A stretch of 64,000 nucleotides of DNA from Limnomonas spitsbergensis. Lineage: Eukaryota > Chlorophyta > Chlorophyceae > Chlamydomonadales. The stretch covers positions 6,322,501 to 6,386,500 of the forward strand of contig JAYJMM010000041.1 of the NCBI GenBank assembly GCA_037349105.1, written 5' to 3'. Shown piece by piece: positions 62,920 to 64,000 of this stretch; position 1 is the stretch's first letter, and every line of letters starts with the position of its first letter. A program made the position numbers and the translations under genes. The notes below the pieces were generated by a model. It did not search any database and was not told the DNA's origin. It worked only from the letters and a program-made list of their open reading frames with translations.

Positions 62920-63440
62920 GAGAAGGGTTAAGGGTTTAGGGTTTAGGGTTAAGGGTTTAGGGGGGGCTACGATGGGGCCCAAGCAACGAGAAACGCTGAG
63001 CAACGCTCGGCGCTAAATCAAAGTTGATGGATGCTTGTGTTGGGTTAACCCTAAAGGTTTAACCCAAAAGGCTGAAACATTTAGGGTATAAGGGTTTTGG
63101 TATAGGGCGGGCTATGATGGGATGCAAGCAGCGGGCAACGCTCGACGCAAAGTCAAACTGGGTAATGGGATACGTGTTTAGGGTCCAGGGTTTATAACCA
63201 AGGGTTTATGCTTGGGACGTGAGGGTATAGGCTTAAAGCTTGAGGCTTGATGCCTTGGGTTCAAGTGAGAGCTTTGACAAGCAGCAAGCAGCGGGCGAAG
63301 CTCAACTCAAAAGGGAAAATGAGTTCGAAAGGGACAAGGAGGGTTTAGGGTTAAGGGTTTAGGGTTTAGGGTCTAGGGGTTTACGGTAAAGGGTTGAAGG
63401 TTTAGGGTTAGGGTTAGGGGTGCAGGGTTTAGGCGAGTTT
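62920..63440 (+). pseudogene. Downstream echoes of GSL exon 62746 in TTTAGGG-rich intron
   Basis: Exon-end copies near 62970 (caagcaacgagaaacgctga), 63124 (gcaagcagcgggcaacgctc) and 63282 (gcaagcagcgggcgaagctc) alternate with 'gggtttagggttaagggttt' islets. Confidence 0.85.
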
Positions 63441-63457
63441 GCATGAGACAAAGAGGG

Positions 63458-64000
63458 TGGGCAGCAATCCCCTATGGGCAGCAATCCCCTATGGGCAGCA
63501 ATCCCCTATGGGCAGCAATCCCCTATGGGCAGCAATCCCCTATGGGCAGCAATCCCCTATGGGCAGCAATCCCCTATGGGCAGCAATCCCCTATGGGCAG
63601 CAATCCCCTATGGGCAGCAATCCCCTATGGGCAGCAATCCCCTATGGGCAGCAATCCCCTATGGGCAGCAATCCCCTATGGGCAGCAATCCCCTATGGAC
63701 AGCAATCCCCTATGGGCAGCAATCCCCCATGGGCAGCAATCCCCTATGGGCAGCAATCCCCTATGGGCAGCAATCCCCTATGGGCAGCAATCCCCTATGG
63801 GGAGCAATCCCCTATGGGCAGCAATCCCCTATGGGCAGCAATCCCCTATGGGCAGCAATCCCCTATGGGCAGAAATACCCTATGGGCAGCAATCCCCTAT
63901 GGGCAGCAATCCCCTATGGGCAGCAATCCCATATGGGCAGCAATCCCATATGGGCAGCAATCCCCTATCGGCAGCAATACCCTATGGGCAGCAACCCCCT
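63458..64000. repeat. 17-bp 'gggcagcaatcccctat' minisatellite, about 32 units, cut by window edge
   Basis: The unit GGGCAGCAATCCCCTAT repeats with few substitutions and no spacers to the end of the window. It is a simple tandem array, not a CRISPR. Confidence 0.97.

Noticed and set aside
63458..64000. Possible CRISPR array
   Set aside because: The 17-bp units are directly adjacent with no spacers and the host is a eukaryote.

Overview
This is nuclear DNA of a eukaryote, most likely a green-lineage alga. The plus strand carries two large intron-rich genes whose exons are GC-rich and use GT-AG splice sites. Islands of the plant-type telomere heptamer (CCCTAAA / TTTAGGG) lie in almost every intron and in the spacers. 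The repeat-choked introns remind me of large prasinophyte genomes such as Cymbomonas, but the species is a guess. I see no rRNA, confident tRNA, CRISPR or bacterial-type operon.

Layout. 1-1595: no recognisable gene. 1596-26431: a complete gene for exocyst subunit SEC15. I can build it from 21 exons that join in phase into 1033 codons plus a stop. 26432-27390: a 48-bp minisatellite starting just behind the stop codon. 27400-33570: spacer with an arginine-rich ORF of doubtful status, a 0.6-kb GAAA tract, CCA-rich tandem repeats and dispersed repeats. About 32697 to beyond the right edge: a callose synthase / 1,3-beta-glucan synthase-like gene (GSL). About 23 exons cover its N-terminal and membrane/central part; the catalytic domain should lie beyond 64000. 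A hAT-like transposon remnant sits in a SEC15 intron, and three small TIR elements with TA target duplications sit in GSL introns.

The most unusual feature is how the introns are built. Many exons are flanked by tandem, decaying copies of their own edges. Copies upstream carry the 3' splice site plus the exon start. Copies downstream carry the exon end plus the 5' splice site. I call these 'exon echoes'. Several large minisatellites abut a splice site and look like extreme forms of the same process. One GSL intron holds about 4 kb of a pure heptamer, CCCTCGA, a two-base variant of the telomere repeat.

Function. SEC15 is part of the exocyst, which tethers secretory vesicles to the plasma membrane. 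GSL proteins are plasma-membrane enzymes that make 1,3-beta-glucan and reach the membrane through the secretory pathway. The two genes lie head-to-tail, but nothing in the sequence shows that they are co-regulated.
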